From positions 1 to 64,000 of IMG/VR virus record IMGVR_UViG_3300012001_000009: 64,000 bases of DNA. One strand, given 5' to 3'. The position numbers were made by a program, and so were the translations under genes. Under the pieces are notes generated by a model. It was not told the DNA's origin. It did no database searches and saw nothing but the letters and a program-made list of their open reading frames with translations. Shown in pieces: positions 56,529 to 64,000 of this stretch. This DNA comes from a virus. Positions within the stretch are counted from its first letter, which is position 1. Each line of letters begins with the position of its first letter.

Positions 56529-57017
56529 TTACGCGATCCGGATCAACGCGGTCGAGGAATTGTTGGTTGGCATCAGGATCGTCAGAGTGCCCGCCGAAAC
56601 TGTTTGCGTACCGCCGAAGCCAGAGACATACACTGCCCGAGTGCCGTTCGTAAAGTTATACATGATGCAACCGGATGTTGAGAACGTCGCCGAGGTCCAG
56701 CTTGGATTGACGTTCGGTGTGGTGAACGCAGTGGTTCCCGAAATCTGCGGCGTGATGTTGTTTGCCACCGCGATATCGTAACCGCCTTGCGTATAGCCAG
56801 ATCCCGTAGCCAATTCGTCCGTGCCCATGTTCGAGACAGTAGGAGTGCCTACGCCCGTACCATAGTTCGTTGTCGAGGCATTGTAAGTGCCAGTCGGCGA
56901 TGCGATGCCCAGAACAACTCGGAAGTCATTGCCGCTCGTAATCGTGAAATTATGCAAAGCTTGCAGGATTTCCTGCTTGAAGCTTGTTGGCATGAATGCT
57001 GTGGAGAAGCCGGCCAT
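56529..57017 (-). CDS. beta-rich virion protein, 162 aa
   Basis: The sequence (MAGFSTAFMPTSFKQEILQALHNF, then TYNASTTNYGTGVG, GYDIAVANNITPQI, GCIMYNFTNGTRAVYV) belongs to a common phage type with an N-terminal helix and a jelly-roll-like C-terminal part. Its role is not known. It stands in the cassette between terminase and portal, suggesting a base for the fibres. Confidence 0.6.
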   Translation of the reverse strand: MAGFSTAFMPTSFKQEILQALHNFTITSGNDFRVVLGIASPTGTYNASTTNYGTGVGTPTVSNMGTDELATGSGYTQGGYDIAVANNITPQISGTTAFTTPNVNPSWTSATFSTSGCIMYNFTNGTRAVYVSGFGGTQTVSAGTLTILMPTNNSSTALIRIA

Positions 57018-57019
57018 GG

Positions 57020-57499
57020 TTAATTGCTCCCTTCGTTACCAGGATGAAACGCTGCCTTGAACGCCTGTGCTTGCGGCGCGTTAGGATTGCGATCGGCGTG
57101 CCAGCTGCGTTCAATCAGCATACTGGTATGGAAATGACTTTCCAGCAGATTGCGAAGATGCTCGCGGGTTTCGTCTTTGGCGAAATCGTCAGCCCATGCT
57201 GTATTGGCGGCAGCATTGATAATCTCGGTAACCACATCGTCCACAGCTACATGGTCGCTGCAATCGAGGTTATGACCCAGGCGGTCATGCCCGGTTTGTG
57301 CGATAGATGCGCGCTCACCGTGTTTGACGGTGCGATGGTGCCCTTCCAGGATATCGATGATCGCCGCTTGCAGCTTGACCGCTGCGCCGCGCTTTTCGCC
57401 AGCTACATGGTCTGCAATTTCCACGATCAGTTCGGCAGTCTTTTCTGCCCAAAAAGCAGACTTATGCGGCCCACCATTCGTAATCATAATATTGTTCAC
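57020..57499 (-). CDS. hypothetical protein, 159 aa, histidine-rich
   Basis: A helical protein with many His and acidic residues (GHHRTVKHGERASIAQTGHD, LGHNLDCSDHVAVDD), which may bind metal. No catalytic HD signature can be fixed. It starts just after the 57542 gene and ends two bases before the next gene in the same operon. Confidence 0.55.
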   Translation of the reverse strand: MNNIMITNGGPHKSAFWAEKTAELIVEIADHVAGEKRGAAVKLQAAIIDILEGHHRTVKHGERASIAQTGHDRLGHNLDCSDHVAVDDVVTEIINAAANTAWADDFAKDETREHLRNLLESHFHTSMLIERSWHADRNPNAPQAQAFKAAFHPGNEGSN

Positions 57500-57541
57500 A
57501 TTAACTCCATATAAGGTTAAAACGTTTTAAAACAGTGGCGG

Positions 57542-57784
57542 TTACTTCCCCGCTGGCCGCGTATCCAACCCTGCTGCTGCCAAGACTTCTGCTAGGTCAT
57601 CAACATGGATGCAGTCACACATGCAAGCATAGTCATTTGCCGGTTGGACCACAGCAATGTTGCCATTGCAGTAATCATTACCCGGAGTTGCACTATGCAG
57701 CACGCCATAGGCAACGACTTTGCCGCCTTCCAGCCTCACCATCTTGTCACCATTCTTTGCTTCTCGTCCGTTGCGGTAGTGCAT
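57542..57784 (-). CDS. small phage protein, 80 aa
   Basis: The start MHYRNGREAKNGDKMVRLEGGKV and the core DYCNGNIAVVQPANDYACMCDCIHVDDL follow a pattern often found in phage genomes, a small SH3-like fold with Cys residues. Function is not known. Confidence 0.65.
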   Translation of the reverse strand: MHYRNGREAKNGDKMVRLEGGKVVAYGVLHSATPGNDYCNGNIAVVQPANDYACMCDCIHVDDLAEVLAAAGLDTRPAGK

Positions 57785-57799
57785 GTGGATCTCCTATTT

Positions 57800-59011
57800 T
57801 CAAACAAACATTGAAGTATTGATGGCATTAGCAATCGCTTGATGCCCGTTCCGATTCGGATGAACTCCATCATCCGTAAAGGATGCTGTACCCGGCGAGA
57901 TAGTCCCGCTAATGACTTGCCACTTGCCGCTAAGGTATGAACTTTCGCAGGCGCGCTCAATATCAAACACTGCGAACGCTGGCCCGAGCGTACTGCCAAC
58001 CGATAGACCATTCCGACGTTGCGCATTAACCACTAGCCGTACAGCCTCGGACGCTAGGACAGTTTGGTTAGCTACAGTCACATAGGAATCGGTAGACGTT
58101 ACGCGAGGCGTAAGGGTACAAACTGCAACAGGCTTGCCTGTATAGTACCCAATGATAGTCAACGTATCCGCTAGGATCTGCGCAGCGGTTCTACTGTTGA
58201 CTACATCATTTGACCCGTATTCGATAACGACATTGGAGGCATAAGCGATAAGGGCATTCCGCTTTGTGTGAGATGCCACAAAATTCTGCAACGTGTCGGT
58301 GTACACGGCAACATTAAGGCAAGCATACTTACCGCCAAATGCCCTGCACAAATAGCCTTGACGGCTGGACGAGTCAGCTATATCACCTGTGCCTACTGCA
58401 ATGCTGTCGCCTACAATGGCGATAGAGGCACGCGAGGTTTGCGCAATGATCGCGGCAGGCGCAACGATGCCGCCAGCTTGCGGCGTACATACCGAACCAT
58501 TGCCGCCCATTGTGTAATCAGGGCAGCCAACAGCAGTGGTCCCAACCGATAGTTGCGCAGTGCCGTCGCCATCATATTGGTTGTTCCATAACATGTGGCC
58601 TGTGGCGTACTGATAGAGGCGCGTCCAGAACTTTGCACCTCGTGGGATTGACACTGAAACGGCATCTGATATCAGGTTGGATCCAGCCAAGACTGTGCCT
58701 GTTGTATTTCCACTGAACAGCACTTGTGTGAATACACCAACAGGGTATTCAATGGATGCAGTCCAACTTGCGCTGCTTGCCCCATTCGTTTCAACCATTG
58801 ATGCATTTACGTACCAGTTTGGCAGTACGATCTGCAATGACACAATATCGTCCCGCGCATAATGCGGGCAGCGACTATAGCTGTATGTGTTGCTAGCATG
58901 AAGCTGGTTTGGCACAAACGTACCAGTGGCCACCTGACCAAGGTACGTTGGCGCAGCCTTCTTCAACCCTAGTATGCTCGCCTTAATTGCAAAACTTGCC
59001 AAGCCTATCAT
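57800..59011 (-). CDS. SGNH/GDSL hydrolase (virion esterase candidate)
   Basis: ATG 59011 overlaps the previous stop (ATGA); the product is 403 aa. Residues 1-190 form a beta-rich domain (SLQIVLPNWYVNASMVETN, FTQVLFSGNTTG, WTRLYQYATG). Residues 195-403 are an SGNH hydrolase: AIVGDSIAVGTGD with Ser203, VIEYGSNDV with Asn268, and DDGVHPNRNGH with Asp381 and His384. The catalytic set is intact. Phage SGNH enzymes remove acetyl or other ester groups from surface polysaccharides, which suits a place beside the beta-helix protein and the giant adhesins. Confidence 0.85.
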   Translation of the reverse strand: MIGLASFAIKASILGLKKAAPTYLGQVATGTFVPNQLHASNTYSYSRCPHYARDDIVSLQIVLPNWYVNASMVETNGASSASWTASIEYPVGVFTQVLFSGNTTGTVLAGSNLISDAVSVSIPRGAKFWTRLYQYATGHMLWNNQYDGDGTAQLSVGTTAVGCPDYTMGGNGSVCTPQAGGIVAPAAIIAQTSRASIAIVGDSIAVGTGDIADSSSRQGYLCRAFGGKYACLNVAVYTDTLQNFVASHTKRNALIAYASNVVIEYGSNDVVNSRTAAQILADTLTIIGYYTGKPVAVCTLTPRVTSTDSYVTVANQTVLASEAVRLVVNAQRRNGLSVGSTLGPAFAVFDIERACESSYLSGKWQVISGTISPGTASFTDDGVHPNRNGHQAIANAINTSMFV

Positions 59012-59187
59012 TGTTTCACCCACGCGCTAACGCTTGTCACGGTTGATCCTGTATAGGTCAACGTTTGTTTGTAATAAAACCCAAGCGCATCCGGCCCGGC
59101 AGTAATAGTATCGACTGCACCAGCAGGACCACCGTATGTTAGGGTTTGATGAAACATGTCGGGGTTCATAACGTCAAAGAAATTCAT
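59008..59187 (-). CDS. small protein, 59 aa
   Basis: ATG 59187 has a GAGGA site upstream. The protein (MNFFDVMNPDMFHQTLTYGG, then VDTITAGPDALGFYYKQTLTY) is beta-rich with many Thr and Tyr. Both ends are coupled: it follows the terminase gene closely and its stop overlaps the SGNH start by ATGA. It may be a base domain for the SGNH protein; no family is recognised. Confidence 0.6.
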   Translation of the reverse strand: MNFFDVMNPDMFHQTLTYGGPAGAVDTITAGPDALGFYYKQTLTYTGSTVTSVSAWVKQ

Positions 59188-59203
59188 TTCAGTCCTCGCT
59201 ACA

Positions 59204-60805
59204 TTACCTGCCTGCCCTTGCCAATGCTTGCTTGCTGATTCGCATTGGCGACCTTGTTACCACACTGAACTGCATCATGACTGCATCCGCCAAGTTCGGC
59301 GATTTGACACCCTCGGGCGCTTTATCAATCAGCACCTTGCCCACACCGTTCGTTGACCAAGTTGGCTGGGATAACTCTGCCACCAGCTTCAATAGATCGT
59401 TACCGCACGAGGACGAGATAGAAATCAACTCGTCAGGATCGTATATGAGCCCTTCCGTAACAGCGCGGAAGGTCTTTTGGAAACGAGTTCTAAGGGCCCA
59501 CCACGCTTGTGCCTTGCAGTTCGCAAAGTAGTCCTCATTCTTGCGCCCCTTGATATCCTCGCCCTCTGGATTAAAAACCCCCGCCGAGCCTCTAAAAGCC
59601 TCAACTTCAATCTGAGTGGATTGATTCGTAGCTCGATTCTCATTGATGATCCTTGCGTCCCCTCGGACACCTGCACCAAGTCCATCCGAATCAAACTTGA
59701 ATTGGCTATACCCTTTAAGGTCGCAAACATTGAACGCTTTCTGTGTGGTTGCAAAAATGTCGCTGTTCTTGCCTGTCCACTCCTCGATATGCTCGATTAC
59801 GATCCCGTGAGCGCCGCAGAAGGCGTTTTTATCCTTGCCCTCGTCCGCAACGTCCAGCGACCCTGAGCGAAGCCCTGTAGGCTTTAATTCCAGCTTTAGA
59901 TGCGCGTCTATCGAAGCCCTGACCCAAGCGTTAGGAATCACTACACCTTCAACTGAGGCATTGTAATCCCTGTTCACTTCCTGGTTTAGCGTGATGGGAT
60001 CTAACTCTAATTCTTGCTTGGCATACCAAGCATCATCCTTGCGCGGATCATCGCGCCAATCAAAAATGAATACGTCAATCTTGCCGCCGTGTCGTTTCTG
60101 GGCAAAGACGTTCGCCATCCCTGCGACTGACGATAGATCAATGCGGCAGTTCGTAGTCTGGGACAGCGATGCCTCTACCAACTGAGCGCGTTCAATGTGT
60201 GCCGCCTCGTCAACGAAGTAGATACCTGTTCTATCGCCGCGCCCTATATTGTCGCCTGCCTCGCCGCTGATATTTGATCCGCTGTCTGGGAAGTTCAACC
60301 TTAGATGCGGCGCGTCCTTGTTGATATCCCATGACCCTCTGAATTCCTCTGGCAGGTTCTGAACAAACACCCGAGCCTTATAGAACAAGGATTTTGGTGC
60401 GCCAATCTTATCAACGTACTCTTCCTTGCGCGACCCGAACCCAATCGCCATCCCGGGATAGAACAGGCAGAGAGTGCAAGCTGTAGCTACAGTCAACCAC
60501 GATATGCCCATGTCGCGAGACTTTTCTATCAACCCTGGCTTACGGCCTTTCCAGTGAGCCACGATCCAATCAACCAGTTCTATCTGTTTTGGAAACAGAA
60601 TAAACGGGATGACACTAGGTAAGCCTAGTTCCACATTACGGGGATCGACGGTCATTCCCCAGTCTGAGATAAACTGGGCTGGATGTTCCTTATAGAAAGC
60701 TTTTAGCTTTCGCACATCCGCTGGATGTTTTCTAAGGTAGGCTAGTCTTTCGATTCGCCTTGTAAAGATGGCAGTGTAATCAGGGTTCTTGTAATCAATG
60801 TCCAT
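59204..60805 (-). CDS. terL: terminase large subunit
   Basis: A 533-aa DNA packaging motor. Walker A-like EKSRDMGIS (residues 94-102, the form with an Arg/Lys-rich loop found in one terminase class), Walker B IYFVDEAAH (Asp199, Glu200), then a C-terminal RNase H-like nuclease with SLDVADEGKDKNAF (Asp318) and KFDSDGLGAG. The end KSPNLADAVMM is typical. It overlaps the 85-aa gene by 11 bases. Small terminase lies three genes upstream. Confidence 0.92.
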   Translation of the reverse strand: MDIDYKNPDYTAIFTRRIERLAYLRKHPADVRKLKAFYKEHPAQFISDWGMTVDPRNVELGLPSVIPFILFPKQIELVDWIVAHWKGRKPGLIEKSRDMGISWLTVATACTLCLFYPGMAIGFGSRKEEYVDKIGAPKSLFYKARVFVQNLPEEFRGSWDINKDAPHLRLNFPDSGSNISGEAGDNIGRGDRTGIYFVDEAAHIERAQLVEASLSQTTNCRIDLSSVAGMANVFAQKRHGGKIDVFIFDWRDDPRKDDAWYAKQELELDPITLNQEVNRDYNASVEGVVIPNAWVRASIDAHLKLELKPTGLRSGSLDVADEGKDKNAFCGAHGIVIEHIEEWTGKNSDIFATTQKAFNVCDLKGYSQFKFDSDGLGAGVRGDARIINENRATNQSTQIEVEAFRGSAGVFNPEGEDIKGRKNEDYFANCKAQAWWALRTRFQKTFRAVTEGLIYDPDELISISSSCGNDLLKLVAELSQPTWSTNGVGKVLIDKAPEGVKSPNLADAVMMQFSVVTRSPMRISKQALARAGR

Positions 60806-61052
60806 CTGCCTTTTTAAAGCTGTTCATCATGCTTTTAAGGTCGTCTAGAATCTCTTTGCAATCCTTGTCAGTCACGGTGGACTTATCAGGTTGCCCTTGC
60901 TTTGCCACGATCGCACCTTTCGCGCCAACCATGCGCCGATACTGTTTAGTACCTGGCGCATAGAACACGCGATCACCCGAAGGTTTAGCGATTGGCGCAT
61001 AGAACACGCGATCACCCGAAGGTTTAGCGATTGGCGGAAAGATGATAGCCAT
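60795..61052 (-). CDS. small protein with tandem duplication, 85 aa
   Basis: The N-terminus has two perfect copies of IAKPSGDRVFYAP, encoded by a 39-bp tandem repeat. The C-terminal half is charged and helical (DKDCKEILDDLKSMMNSFKKAD). It overlaps the large terminase start by 11 bases. Function is not known; a packaging accessory role is suggested by place only. Confidence 0.6.
   Translation of the reverse strand: MAIIFPPIAKPSGDRVFYAPIAKPSGDRVFYAPGTKQYRRMVGAKGAIVAKQGQPDKSTVTDKDCKEILDDLKSMMNSFKKADGH
60954..61036. repeat. 39-bp tandem repeat, two perfect copies
   Basis: Unit TGGCGCATAGAACACGCGAT plus 19 more bases runs 60954-60992 and again 60993-61031, with five bases of a third copy. It keeps the reading frame of the 60795 gene and adds 13 residues. 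Confidence 0.95.
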
Positions 61053-61054
61053 GA

Positions 61055-61327
61055 TTAAGGCCGGAACGTTGCGTATGCACCACAGCCGAAGTTGGCAGAG
61101 AATACAGCGCCTTCAAACGTCGTGGCAATAGAGCCGTTGGCAGTGATGACAAAATCCTTCGTTTTGTCCTCGGCGACAAGCGCCACGAACGACTCAATAC
61201 CTGCTTTAGCTTGTTTAACATCGATTGCATGGATCGGCTGTTGAACGGCAACTTCATCCAGCTTAGCTTCAGCTTGCTTCAATGCTTCGGCTTTCGTAGC
61301 TGCGCGGACAGTAAAAGAATAGGACAT
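61055..61327 (-). CDS. hypothetical protein, 90 aa
   Basis: A small alpha/beta protein: YSFTVRAATKAEALKQAEAKLDEV, then AIDVKQAKAGIESFVALV, DFVITANGSI. The pattern (strand, helix, strand, long helix, strand) recalls small phage proteins encoded beside terminases. No known function. GGGAGA lies before the ATG. Confidence 0.65.
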   Translation of the reverse strand: MSYSFTVRAATKAEALKQAEAKLDEVAVQQPIHAIDVKQAKAGIESFVALVAEDKTKDFVITANGSIATTFEGAVFSANFGCGAYATFRP

Positions 61328-61343
61328 TTTATTCTCCCGGTGG

Positions 61344-61559
61344 TTAAATAATGGGTGTTACTGGGACTTGGTCTATCTCGTTGCATAGAGTGCATACAGG
61401 GCACTTTACGACAACTCTATCGGTATCTCTATTGATAGCGCTGTCTTTAGGTAAAAGCGCCTGCGCTTCGCACCTATGAAACTGGAATTCAGTTTTGCAT
61501 AAATTACATATGCATTGATAAACCGGGCCTGGCGCGGTCCCCTTAGAAATGATTTTCAC
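61344..61559 (-). CDS. zinc-ribbon protein, 71 aa
   Basis: Two Cys pairs at spacing for a zinc ribbon: CICNLC near residue 16 and CPVCTLC near residue 53, with a further Cys (HRCEAQA). It overlaps the small terminase gene by four bases. It may bind nucleic acid; no family is recognised. Confidence 0.65.
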   Translation of the reverse strand: MKIISKGTAPGPVYQCICNLCKTEFQFHRCEAQALLPKDSAINRDTDRVVVKCPVCTLCNEIDQVPVTPII

Positions 61560-62134
61560 TTGCCGCCGATCATTTTTTGGTAGGCTATCGATGCCTCTAT
61601 TGGATCAACAGGCATAGCTTGGTTTGCGCGTTCTTCTTTTTCTCGCTCGTCATCAAACGCCGCGGTAGCCATTTCTTTGTTGGCGGCTAACAAGTTCAGG
61701 CCGATCTTAGCGGCATCGTTGGCCACACTCGTTAGCATGTTGATTGACTTCAGAATCGGCACGTTCGTTTCGCCAGTAGTGTCTGTGTCGTCAAGGAACT
61801 CGGTTTGCGCATGTGCCATCGCTGAGATTCGATGCGCTGTGGCAGCACCTTTGACACCAGCGCCGGCTAAATGTCTTGAAATTGCGCGCAGGTCGTTGGC
61901 CAGCGAAATTGTGATTAACTGTTGCGCAACAGGCAAATCATATAAAGCCTCCTCAGCGCTAACTATTTGTTTTGCAACGCTTTTTACCGTGTTTAACTGT
62001 TGCGAAAAGCGCCTTGTGATTGCCGCACGATCAATCTTAAATTCCCTTGCGAGGTCTGCCGGTAACTCACCCGCCAACAATCGTTTTTGTATCTGGTCCC
62101 ATTGAGCGTCTGTTAGTTTTGATTTTCGACCCAT
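61556..62134 (-). CDS. small terminase-like protein with helix-turn-helix
   Basis: A 192-aa protein. Residues 5-40 (KLTDAQWDQIQKRLLAGELPADLAREFKIDR, in parts) make a helix-turn-helix of the kind in phage small terminases: a first helix, then AGE-xxxLAREFxIDRAAITRRF. The rest is helical, with DLRAISRHLAGAGVKGAATAHRIS, as in oligomerising TerS domains. It stands three genes before terL, downstream of a promoter and a terminator. Confidence 0.75.
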   Translation of the reverse strand: MGRKSKLTDAQWDQIQKRLLAGELPADLAREFKIDRAAITRRFSQQLNTVKSVAKQIVSAEEALYDLPVAQQLITISLANDLRAISRHLAGAGVKGAATAHRISAMAHAQTEFLDDTDTTGETNVPILKSINMLTSVANDAAKIGLNLLAANKEMATAAFDDEREKEERANQAMPVDPIEASIAYQKMIGGK

Positions 62135-62151
62135 GACGATACCTTAGAAAT

Positions 62152-62192
62152 AAAAAAGCTGGTCTGCAACTTCTCAAGGATTGCAAACCAGC
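62152..62192 (-). terminator. terminator or attenuator before the terminase operon
   Basis: On the - strand GCTGGT-T-TGCAA (62192-62181) and TTGCA-G-ACCAGC (62170-62158) pair around about eight bases, followed by TTTTTT (62157-62152). It lies between the 52-aa gene and the small terminase gene, so late transcription must pass it, perhaps by antitermination. Confidence 0.75.
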
Positions 62193-62223
62193 CAACCTAT
62201 GATTACGCCCATAGGCGCTAGGT

Positions 62224-62382
62224 TTAATCGGTGTATAAGTATTTGTGGTTGGTGGGTAAAAGATCCCACCCGAGTTGCCGACGAATATCGGCTGGTGATG
62301 GCGGAGGCTTATGCTCCTGCACTTGTTGAGCGAGCCATTTACGGACAGACTCTTTAGTCGGTGTACCTTGCTTGGTGTTCAT
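62224..62382 (-). CDS. small protein, 52 aa
   Basis: ATG 62382 opens a reading frame with helical residues (KESVRKWLAQQVQEHK) and PSPADIRRQLGWDLLPT, which looks like a small phage regulator or DNA-binding type. Located right after the late promoter and before a terminator-like hairpin, a place where leader genes are often found. Function is not known. Confidence 0.55.
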   Translation of the reverse strand: MNTKQGTPTKESVRKWLAQQVQEHKPPPSPADIRRQLGWDLLPTNHKYLYTD

Positions 62383-62409
62383 AGAGAACCTCACATGATA
62401 ACAACTCCT

Positions 62410-62469
62410 CCAAAATTACTGTAAATTGGCTGACACTGATTAAGCCTACACAAATCATAGTAATTTTGG
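62410..62469. repeat. 11-bp inverted repeat flanking the late promoter's start region
   Basis: CCAAAATTACT (62410-62420) and AGTAATTTTGG (62459-62469) are exact reverse complements. The right arm lies in the promoter spacer and touches the -10 element; the left arm is in the expected 5' leader. The centres are 49 bases apart (about five helix turns), suitable for two repressor or activator dimers. Confidence 0.75.
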
Positions 62470-62482
62470 TGCAATGTGTAAA
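62454..62482 (-). promoter_or_regulatory. promoter for the terminase and structural (late) operon
   Basis: On the - strand TTTACA (62482-62477) and TATGAT (62459-62454) are spaced by 17 bases, near consensus. It lies in the 131-base gap between the 62514 gene and the 52-aa gene and points into the late block. The inverted repeat 62410-62469 overlaps it. Confidence 0.6.
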
Positions 62483-62513
62483 CTTTTTTATTGTAAACCG
62501 CCAAGTTGACACT

Positions 62514-63080
62514 TTACGTTAGCGCGATATCCATGGCCTGATCGATCATTTCAACCGTAATCTTGTCCGCTTTATTGTTCAGTGCCTCGAGCGCGTCCCC
62601 CGCCTTGGCGATACTTTCTGGCATTGCGCCTTCTTCGTCGTTCAATACCGCAAGCAGGATTGCCCGAACAGTATCGTACCGACGCGCATCGCGTGCCAAG
62701 TTCACCATGTCCATTTCTCGAACAGACACCTCTGCTGGATTTCCGACAGTATCGCCAACTGTGTCGCCAGCAACCTGCGCTGCATCGTTCGCAGCTACCG
62801 ATGGTTTGCTTTCTACCTTCGACGGATCGTAATCCATCAAGAATTGCGCCAGGTCTTGATGAAATTGACTTGCGTTATCTTGCAAATGATTTGCCAGACC
62901 CATGATGTTGATGCAGTTGAGAATGGGCATGGGTACTTGTTCTTTCGGGACCACGTGATTGATGCGCAGCCGAGGACCCGCGAGCGCATCGCTATCGTCC
63001 TCGTGGATGGTGATACTGCAAAGATTTGCCGCAAAAGCTTCCTTGGCGAATTCTTCAGACAATTCCAATAGCTTACTCAT
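62514..63080 (-). CDS. hypothetical protein, 188 aa
   Basis: A helical, acidic protein: LLELSEEFAKEAFAANLCSITIHEDD, then PRLRINHVVPKEQVPMP, and a long helical C-terminal half with SVREMDMVNLARDARRYD. A spacer with VAGDTVGDTVGNPAE sits in the middle. No family is recognised. It is the last gene before the late promoter, with AAGGAG upstream. Confidence 0.65.
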   Translation of the reverse strand: MSKLLELSEEFAKEAFAANLCSITIHEDDSDALAGPRLRINHVVPKEQVPMPILNCINIMGLANHLQDNASQFHQDLAQFLMDYDPSKVESKPSVAANDAAQVAGDTVGDTVGNPAEVSVREMDMVNLARDARRYDTVRAILLAVLNDEEGAMPESIAKAGDALEALNNKADKITVEMIDQAMDIALT

Positions 63081-63094
63081 TTGTTTCTCCTTGG

Positions 63095-63256
63095 TTAATT
63101 AAAAACCCCGCACATCGATAAAAAAACCACACCTATTATTGCCAAACCTCCTATCACTACGTAAATAAACGTATTCGCCCATGCTAGTCTCTGGGCACGT
63201 TCAATTTCAAACTTAACCAGATGTTCGTGGTACTCTTTGATAAGATTGTGCTTCAT
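63095..63256 (-). CDS. small membrane protein, 53 aa
   Basis: A charged N-terminal helix (KHNLIKEYHEHLVKFEIERA) is followed by one hydrophobic span (TFIYVVIGGLAIIGVVFLSM). Its start overlaps the previous stop by ATGA. It is too short to classify; superinfection or regulatory roles are possible. Confidence 0.55.
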   Translation of the reverse strand: MKHNLIKEYHEHLVKFEIERAQRLAWANTFIYVVIGGLAIIGVVFLSMCGVFN

Positions 63257-63432
63257 GGTTTAGGGTTCCTTGTCTTTACTTTCACATACCAATTGACAAA
63301 ATGACTTGGACCCATGATTTGGGACAATCTTGTAATTCGTTTGGCATGAGTCATTCTTAATATAGCACCCAATAAGACCAAGTCGTCAAATTCCTCTCTG
63401 CCAATTCTCCTAGGTTTTTCTTCGTCGCACAT
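63253..63432 (-). CDS. hypothetical basic protein, 59 aa
   Basis: The protein (MCDEEKPRRIGREEFDDLVL, then ILRMTHAKRITRLSQIMGP) is basic, with helices that could form a small helix-turn-helix. It is translationally coupled to the 53-aa membrane protein by ATGA. The family is not recognised. Confidence 0.5.
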   Translation of the reverse strand: MCDEEKPRRIGREEFDDLVLLGAILRMTHAKRITRLSQIMGPSHFVNWYVKVKTRNPKP

Positions 63433-63449
63433 AGCTACCAGCCTCCTTA

Positions 63450-63944
63450 TCAGTCAACCATGAATTTATCGTCAAGCTTTATACCCGCTTGTTGACTTTG
63501 ATTTGCCTCGTGGACCCGCTGCAAGAACTTGGCCCGCATGTAAGCAGCTTTCCTAAACCGCTTGACGTTCTTGTAGAATGTCTGCCGGCTGACATTCGTT
63601 ATTCCCGCATACCGTTTGATATTCTTTATTCGGTATTTGTAGAATGCCAAAAACGCAGCTTTGTCCTTAGTGTCTTCCATCCCGAGTATCGCCATGTTCA
63701 AGAAAGACAGTTCTGCCGACAGCGCAGCGTCAGGTATGGCCACATTCTTCGATGGTTGCAATCTCGCGAGAACGCCTTCCAGCTTTGTACTCATGGTGTA
63801 TAATCTGCGACTCATAAGCCAGTTGCGCCATTCAACGCATAGGAGGTGAATCGCTTGATCGTCGCGATCCATCCTCGAAGCTGACTGCGGGACTGCTTCC
63901 GATCCCGATTCCAACCCCGATCCCGACTCCGATGCCTTATTCAT
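63450..63944 (-). CDS. helix-turn-helix protein, possible regulator, 164 aa
   Basis: The N-terminus has Ser/Gly/Glu repeats (ASESGSGLESGSEAVP). A helical body follows (IHLLCVEWRNWLMSRRL), and near residues 115-140 ITNVSRQTFYKNVKRFRKAA has the helix-turn-helix pattern of ArpU- or Q-like phage regulators (conserved VSRQTFYKxVKR). It lies upstream of the late promoter, fitting a late-gene activator or antiterminator. AAGG precedes the ATG. Confidence 0.6.
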   Translation of the reverse strand: MNKASESGSGLESGSEAVPQSASRMDRDDQAIHLLCVEWRNWLMSRRLYTMSTKLEGVLARLQPSKNVAIPDAALSAELSFLNMAILGMEDTKDKAAFLAFYKYRIKNIKRYAGITNVSRQTFYKNVKRFRKAAYMRAKFLQRVHEANQSQQAGIKLDDKFMVD

Positions 63945-64000
63945 TTTTCGGCAAACCTTCGTCAGTCTGATTACCCAAGAATAGACTTTGCGTGGTCGAT
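63937..64000 (-). CDS. 3' end of a further - strand gene (partial)
   Basis: One frame stays open from the window edge to TAA 63939-63937, with an ordinary protein end (FLGNQTDEGLPKNE). It overlaps the next start by eight bases, the same coupling seen across this phage. The rest of the gene is beyond the window. Confidence 0.4.
   Translation of the reverse strand, partial: STTQSLFLGNQTDEGLPKNE

Overview
The window is a segment of a contractile-tailed (myovirus-type) double-stranded DNA bacteriophage. The evidence is a complete head, neck and tail module, a lysis cassette and a phage-type replication set, all tightly packed with start/stop overlaps. No tRNA, rRNA, integrase or clear lysogeny gene was seen. 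Base composition is moderate and most genes carry Shine-Dalgarno starts. The structural families (DUF1073 portal, DUF2213, DUF2184 capsid, DUF4054, DUF3383 sheath) point to a phage of a Gram-negative proteobacterium; the exact host cannot be read from the sequence. Both window edges cut through genes, so the genome continues on both sides.

Layout. Positions 1-24913 are all on the + strand (early/middle genes): small accessory genes (1-2987); a primase and a DUF3987 helicase joined by an apparent programmed -1 frameshift (3040-5468); a MazG-like gene; a gene-free 713-base region with extensive dyad symmetry (5907-6619); a recombination/replication set of Sak4-like ATPase, DUF669 protein, Cas4-like nuclease and DEAH helicase (6939-11866); small DNA-binding-type proteins (11926-14834); a 7-deazaguanine operon (14907-19433); then sliding clamp, GIY-YIG endonuclease, family B DNA polymerase and small genes (19444-24913).

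Positions 24889-64000 are all on the - strand and converge on the + block. In transcription order from the right edge: regulatory-type small genes, a promoter with an inverted repeat (62410-62482), small and large terminase, an adhesion and host-surface cassette (SGNH hydrolase, beta-helix protein, two giant repeat proteins), portal, head morphogenesis, protease/scaffold, decoration protein, major capsid, neck proteins, sheath, tube, frameshifted tail chaperone, tape measure, baseplate, fibre, and finally lysis (holin candidate, GH19 endolysin, class 3 lipase).

How the genes fit together. FolE, QueD, QueE and QueC make preQ0 from GTP, QueF reduces preQ0 to preQ1, and a DpdA-type transglycosylase would exchange it for guanine in DNA. 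The predicted result is virion DNA carrying 7-aminomethyl-7-deazaguanine, a known type of anti-restriction modification. The QueC here has lost all four expected zinc-binding cysteines. The most unusual items for follow-up are the frameshift-encoded primase-helicase, the structured gene-free region, and the modified-base operon with its atypical QueC.
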